A stretch of DNA of 64,000 nucleotides. Origin: Mycolicibacterium goodii. Its GTDB lineage: Bacteria; Actinomycetota; Actinomycetes; Mycobacteriales; Mycobacteriaceae. Below the pieces are notes generated by a model. That model was not told where the DNA came from, ran no database searches, and was given only the letters and a program-made list of their open reading frames with translations. Shown one piece after another: positions 60,235 to 64,000 of the stretch. The stretch lies in assembly GCF_022370755.2 (NCBI RefSeq), contig NZ_CP092364.2, forward strand, positions 248,001 through 312,000, given 5' to 3'. The position numbers and the translations under genes are program-made. Every line of letters starts with the position of its first letter. The first letter of the stretch is position 1.

Positions 60235-60294
60235 CGAGCAGACGCAAAATTGCCTGTTTTCACGCTGAAACCGGCAGTTTTGTGTCTGCTCGCG
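60235..60294. terminator. Long hairpin between convergent genes (GAGCAGACGCAAAA repeat, copy 2)
   Basis: Arms of 21 bases (60235-60255 and 60274-60294) pair with two G-U type positions around an 18-base loop; TCTC and GAGA outside extend the stem. It lies between the stops of the SRPBCC gene and the convergent acyl-CoA synthetase gene. The sequence family is the same as at 26307. Confidence 0.75.
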
Positions 60295-60302
60295 AGAAGA
60301 AA

Positions 60303-61784
60303 TCAGCCCGCGATACCCGCCGCACGCTCGCGGAGGTCCCGCTTGAGCACCTTGCCGTAGCTGTTCTTCGGCAGCGCGTCGATGAACTCGTAGCGCTTGG
60401 GCCGCTTGAACCGTGCGATGCGTTCCAGCAGATGCGCGTCGAGTGCGGCGGCGTCGACGTCGGTTCCGTTGGTGACGACGAACGCCACCACGATCTCGCC
60501 CCATTCGGCGTCGGGTGCGCCGACGACCCCGGCCTCGATGACGTCGGGGTGCTCGAGCAGGGCCTCTTCGACCTCGCGGGGATAGATGTTGCTGCCGCCG
60601 CTGATAACAACGTCCTTGGACCGGTCACGCAGCGTGAGATGGCCACGCGCGTCGAAGCAGCCCATGTCGCCGGTGTGCAGCCAGCCGTCCTTGAGCGTGG
60701 CCGCGGTCGCGTCGGGGTTGTTCCAGTAGCCACTCATGACGACGTCGCCGCGGCACACGATCTCACCGATCTCGTCGACGCCGGCGCGCGTACCGTCGGC
60801 GCGCAGCACCGCCACCTGCACACCCGAGCGCGGATAGCCCACCGAGCCCAGCGTGGCGTCGTCGGCGTCCTCGTGGTCCGCACGCCGCAGACCCGTGATC
60901 GTCATGGGCGCCTCGCCCTGCCCGTAGAGCTGGACGAAGATCTGCCCGTAGGCCGCGAGGGCCTTCTTGAGACTGTCGACGTACATCGGCCCGCCGCCGT
61001 ACACGACGGTCCGCAGATTCGCGGGCCGCGGACGTCCCGTCTGGATCAGGCGCTGCACCATGGTCGGCGCCAGGAACGCGCGGCAGCCCGGATGGTGCTC
61101 GCACAGATCCAGGAACTCCTCGGTTTCGAACGCGCCCGATTCCGGAATCACCTGTCGCGCACCGCGCAGCACGTACGGCGGGATGTACAGCCCTGACCCG
61201 TGTGACATCGGCGCGCCGTGCACCAGGCTGCAATTCTCGTCGGGCGCGTCGAAATCGGCCAGGTGTGCCACGGTCATCGCCATGAGGTTGCGGTGGGACA
61301 GCATGGCGCCCTTGGGCTTACCGGTGGTGCCGCTCGTGTAGAACAGCCACGCCAGTTCGGCAGGATCGGTGATGGGCACCGCTGAGGGTGCTGCCGTGAA
61401 CCGTTGCGCGTAGTCGTCGCTGCCGATGACCTCCACCGGAGCCTCCGTCGCGGCCGCAAGACCCGGGGCGGTCTTCGGCGACGCGAACACCAGGGCCGCA
61501 CCGGAATCGGCGATGATGTCGGCCATCTCCCGTGGATGCAGCTTGTAGTTGACGGGCACGTACACGCACTCGCCTGCCCACACCCCGAACATGAGCTCGA
61601 CGACCTCTGGCCGGTTCTCACTCGCCACCGCGATGCGGGTACCGGCCTTGCCCAGAGTCGCACCGAGCCGCAACGCGCGGTCCCGCAAGCGCGCCCACGT
61701 GTGCAGCTCACGCTGCCCGCAGAACACCGCACCGCGGTCACCGAAGCGCGCGGCAGTCTGGTCCAGCAGGGCGAAAAGGTTCAC
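60303..61784 (-). CDS. Acyl-CoA synthetase (AMP-forming)
   Basis: A 493-residue ANL ligase from GTG 61784, overlapping the SDR stop by four bases (GTGA); an ATG at 61796 would add four residues. Motifs: YTSGTTGKPKGAMLSH, YGQGEAPMTITG, HTGDMGCFDARGHLTLRDRSKDVVISGGSNIYPREVEEAL and catalytic Lys in NSYGKVLK. It activates a carboxylic acid, probably a fatty, aromatic or steroid side-chain acid. The operon also has an SDR and a second acyl-CoA synthetase, which points to a degradative pathway for an alcohol or ketone-bearing acid. Confidence 0.92.
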   Translation of the reverse strand: MNLFALLDQTAARFGDRGAVFCGQRELHTWARLRDRALRLGATLGKAGTRIAVASENRPEVVELMFGVWAGECVYVPVNYKLHPREMADIIADSGAALVFASPKTAPGLAAATEAPVEVIGSDDYAQRFTAAPSAVPITDPAELAWLFYTSGTTGKPKGAMLSHRNLMAMTVAHLADFDAPDENCSLVHGAPMSHGSGLYIPPYVLRGARQVIPESGAFETEEFLDLCEHHPGCRAFLAPTMVQRLIQTGRPRPANLRTVVYGGGPMYVDSLKKALAAYGQIFVQLYGQGEAPMTITGLRRADHEDADDATLGSVGYPRSGVQVAVLRADGTRAGVDEIGEIVCRGDVVMSGYWNNPDATAATLKDGWLHTGDMGCFDARGHLTLRDRSKDVVISGGSNIYPREVEEALLEHPDVIEAGVVGAPDAEWGEIVVAFVVTNGTDVDAAALDAHLLERIARFKRPKRYEFIDALPKNSYGKVLKRDLRERAAGIAG

Positions 61785-62554
61785 CGCGGGACCCATTCGG
61801 AGTTCAGCGCCCGATCCGACAGGTACTTCGTCGAACTCCAGCCACCGTCGACGACGATGGTCTGCCCGTTGATGAAGCTCCCGCCGTCCGAGCACAGGAA
61901 AGCCACCGTGCTGGCGATGTCCTCGACCCGGCCGAGTCGCTGGTGCGGCGTCATCTCGGTATTGATCTTGCGAAAACGGTCGTCTTCCAGCCGCGTCGCC
62001 ACCATCGGGGTGAGGGTGACGCCGGGAGCGACGGCGTTGCAGCGGATCCCCTGCGCGCCGTACTGACACGCGATGTGCGTGGTGAGCGCCGTGAGCCCAC
62101 CTTTGGCGGCCGAGTAGGCCCCGCCGCGCAGCCCACCGACCACCGCGAACGTCGAGGTCACGTTGACGATCGCCGAACCCGGACCCATGTGACCGATCAC
62201 GTCGCGCGCCAGGCGGAACGGCGCACGCAGCATCAAACCGAGGAAGTGGTCGAGGGTTTCGTCGTCGGTCTCGTGCAGCGGTTTGGGGCTGCCGACGCCG
62301 GCGTTGTTGATCAGGAAGTCGATGTGACCCCACCGGGTCACCGCGGCGTCGACGATGCGACGCGGGGCGTCGCTGTCGGTGAGGTCGATCGCGAGCGTCT
62401 CCACCCGGTCCGGAGCGTCGATCGTCTGCGCCAGTTCGGCGAGACGCTCCTTGTCGCGGCCGACACCGAGCACCGCCATCCCGGCTTCGGCGAGCTTTGT
62501 GGCACAGCCGAACCCGATTCCGCTGCTCGCTCCTGTGATGATGGCTACCTGCAT
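61781..62554 (-). CDS. Short-chain dehydrogenase/reductase (SDR)
   Basis: A 257-residue classical SDR with TGASSGIG, NNAG, catalytic Ser in VTSTFAV and Tyr-Lys in AYSAAKGG. ATG 62554 directly follows the stop of the upstream synthetase and GGAG lies in that gene's last codons, so translation is coupled. Adjacent to two AMP-dependent ligases it may act on a beta-hydroxyacyl-CoA or an alcohol group of the shared substrate. The VGRDKER segment favours NADP. Confidence 0.92.
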   Translation of the reverse strand: MQVAIITGASSGIGFGCATKLAEAGMAVLGVGRDKERLAELAQTIDAPDRVETLAIDLTDSDAPRRIVDAAVTRWGHIDFLINNAGVGSPKPLHETDDETLDHFLGLMLRAPFRLARDVIGHMGPGSAIVNVTSTFAVVGGLRGGAYSAAKGGLTALTTHIACQYGAQGIRCNAVAPGVTLTPMVATRLEDDRFRKINTEMTPHQRLGRVEDIASTVAFLCSDGGSFINGQTIVVDGGWSSTKYLSDRALNSEWVPR

Positions 62555-64000
62555 TCACTCCACCTTCGACAACTGTGCCCGGATCAGGTGTTTGAGCACC
62601 TTGCCCGCATCGTTTCTGGGCAGGGCGTCCCAGATCTCCACCTGTTCGGGAATCTTGAACTTGGCGACACCGGCCCTGGTGAGCACCTCGGCCAGCGCCT
62701 CAACATCGGGCCGCACGCCGGCCGGGTGGTTGTCGGAGACCAGAACCGCGCACGCCCGCTCACCGGTGCGCGCATCGGGCAGTCCCACCACCGCGACCTC
62801 GGCAATGCCGATCTCGCCGATCAGGAGATCCTCGATCTCCTTCGGGGAGATGTTCTCGCCGTTGCGGATGATGAGGTCCTTGGCCCTGCCGGTGACCCTG
62901 AGGTAGTCACCGTCCACCCAGCACCCCAGGTCCCCGGTGCGAAAGAAGCCCTGCTCGTCGAACGAGTTGTCCTCCGGATGCAGATAGCCCAGCAACATCT
63001 GCGGCCCACGAGCCCGGATCTCGCCGTCCACCAACCGGATCTCGGCGATGCCGGGTCGCCCATCGGTGCATGCGGCGTGCTCGATGTCGCCCGGTCTCAG
63101 TGATCCGACGGTCGTGACGGGTACCTCGGTCGACCCGTACACGCGGCTGACCACGGCATGTTCGAAGTAGGCCGATGCCCGCCGGATCAGTGACGGCGGC
63201 ACCGACGCGCCACCGCAGATGAACACCCTCAGATCAGGCAGGCGGGTGCCCGCGCGTTCGGCGGCGCTCAGCAGCTGGTCGAGAAACGGTGTCGCGCCGG
63301 CCATGTGGGTGCACCGGTGTGCGGTCATGAGCGCGACACCGTCGTCGGCGTTCCAGCGCTGCATCAGCACCGCCGTGGTCCCGAGCAGCAACGGGCATTC
63401 GAATGCGTAGATCGATCCGCCGATGTGGGCGATGGGGGACGGCACCAGGAAGGCGTCACCGGGTTCGATCATCCAGTGCTCACGCAGCTGACAGATCAGC
63501 GCGTGGATCGAATTGTGACTGTGCAACACCCCTTTGGGGCGTCCGGTGGTACCAGAGGTGTACATCATCATGCGCACGCCATCGGGGTCCAGCGCGGGAA
63601 GGTCCGCGCCCGACGCACCCAGCGACGCGAATGCCGTGTGCGACCCCGGCTCGCCTCGCACGACGACGACTTCCGGCGGTGCGTCCGATTCGGCACACAC
63701 CCGGTGCAGCATGGCGGCGTAGTCGTGCTGCCCGAACTCGCCCGGGATGAAGATCATGCGACTCGCGGCGTCCTCGAGGATGAACCGCAACTCATGGTCG
63801 CGCAGCGACGGCAGGATCGGGTTGATCACCATGCCGGCAAGGGTGGACGCCAGATAGACGATCGCGGCTTCGTGCCAGTTCGGCAGCATGAACGACACCA
63901 CGCTGCCCGTGGGCATCCGCTGAGCCATGTCGTGCGCGAGAGCCGTTGCCCGGGTGTGGAGTTCGGCGCACGTGAGTCGTACGTCCCCGTCGATCAGCAG
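62555..64000 (-). CDS. Acyl-CoA synthetase (AMP-forming), 5' partial
   Basis: The frame is open to the window edge, so the gene starts beyond base 64000; about 481 codons are visible. Motifs: YTSGTTGRPKGVLHSH, VYGSTEVPVTT, the hinge RTGDLGCWVDGDYLRVTGRAKDLIIRNGENISPKEIEDLL and catalytic Lys in NDAGKVLK. The GENISPKEIE hinge and the CAELHTRATALAHD opening are typical of cyclohexanecarboxylate- or fatty-acid-CoA ligases. It is the first visible gene of the operon with the SDR and the second ligase, with no gap before the SDR. Confidence 0.93.
   Translation of the reverse strand: MLIDGDVRLTCAELHTRATALAHDMAQRMPTGSVVSFMLPNWHEAAIVYLASTLAGMVINPILPSLRDHELRFILEDAASRMIFIPGEFGQHDYAAMLHRVCAESDAPPEVVVVRGEPGSHTAFASLGASGADLPALDPDGVRMMMYTSGTTGRPKGVLHSHNSIHALICQLREHWMIEPGDAFLVPSPIAHIGGSIYAFECPLLLGTTAVLMQRWNADDGVALMTAHRCTHMAGATPFLDQLLSAAERAGTRLPDLRVFICGGASVPPSLIRRASAYFEHAVVSRVYGSTEVPVTTVGSLRPGDIEHAACTDGRPGIAEIRLVDGEIRARGPQMLLGYLHPEDNSFDEQGFFRTGDLGCWVDGDYLRVTGRAKDLIIRNGENISPKEIEDLLIGEIGIAEVAVVGLPDARTGERACAVLVSDNHPAGVRPDVEALAEVLTRAGVAKFKIPEQVEIWDALPRNDAGKVLKHLIRAQLSKVE

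Noticed and set aside
1..64000. CRISPR array, prophage, insertion sequence or integron
   Set aside because: No direct-repeat/spacer array, transposase, integrase or phage structural gene was seen on either strand.
1..64000. tRNA, rRNA or known riboswitch
   Set aside because: The intergenic gaps are short (at most about 250 bases) and none showed a cloverleaf with a TTCGA-type arm or a recognisable aptamer core.

Overview
The window is GC-rich, densely coded DNA from a fast-growing mycobacterium (Mycolicibacterium, closest in character to M. smegmatis; the genus is inferred from proteins and gene order, not from a search). The best evidence is a conserved chromosomal backbone in the order of the M. 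tuberculosis Rv0896-Rv0910 segment: gltA2 citrate synthase (755-2059), an Rv0897c-type FAD oxidoreductase and Rv0898c-type DUF2630 protein (16122-17942), the PrrB/PrrA two-component pair (18342-20420), accD3 (48745-50214), echA6 (53647-54378), an Rv0906-type metallo-beta-lactamase-fold protein, an Rv0907-type serine-hydrolase lipoprotein, ctpE, and an Rv0909/Rv0910-type pair (59564-60224). No rRNA, tRNA, CRISPR array, phage gene or transposase was seen, and no gene-free stretch exceeds about 250 bases.

Large accessory blocks interrupt this backbone. Block 1 (2.1-16.0 kb) holds a YbaK-type deacylase, a DHA2 drug exporter with its MarR regulator, and a seven-gene minus-strand operon (13.7 to 4.5 kb). 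That operon encodes a PuuD-like hydrolase, an SDR, a glutamine-synthetase-like ligase, an aldehyde dehydrogenase, a fused indolepyruvate ferredoxin oxidoreductase, a leucine/valine dehydrogenase and a small ACT-like protein. A divergent FadR-type GntR gene and an amino-acid/amine permease accompany it. The set reads as amine plus amino-acid catabolism by gamma-glutamylation and 2-oxoacid oxidation.

Block 2 (20.5-48.7 kb) holds three ABC exporters, of which the last two form an asymmetric heterodimer. It continues with an epoxide hydrolase and LysR regulator, a HisD-paralogue/nitrilase/NCS1-permease operon, a LuxR regulator beside two acyl-CoA synthetases, and an amine-oxidation regulon. That regulon comprises an IclR regulator, two APC permeases, a phenylacetaldehyde-type dehydrogenase and a copper amine oxidase, tied together by a repeated AATGAGAAT box. 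A membrane exporter of the YhgE/Pip type with a degenerate ABC ATPase and a Vsr/DUF559-like protein between two hairpin repeats close the block.

Block 3 (50.2-53.6 kb) lies between accD3 and echA6. It holds a glycosyltransferase and a glucosidase of the amylo-alpha-1,6-glucosidase type, expressed from a promoter that overlaps a near-perfect CIRCE element, the HrcA heat-shock operator. This is the most surprising regulatory signal in the window. The right end (60.3-64.0 kb) is a minus-strand acyl-CoA synthetase / SDR / acyl-CoA synthetase operon whose first gene runs off the window.

Two families of long hairpins sit between genes, each present twice here: a GAGCAGACGCAAAA type at 26.3 and 60.2 kb, and a GTAACGCCACGGCGGAA type at 47.8 and 48.7 kb. 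They probably act as terminators or are repeats dispersed in the genome.
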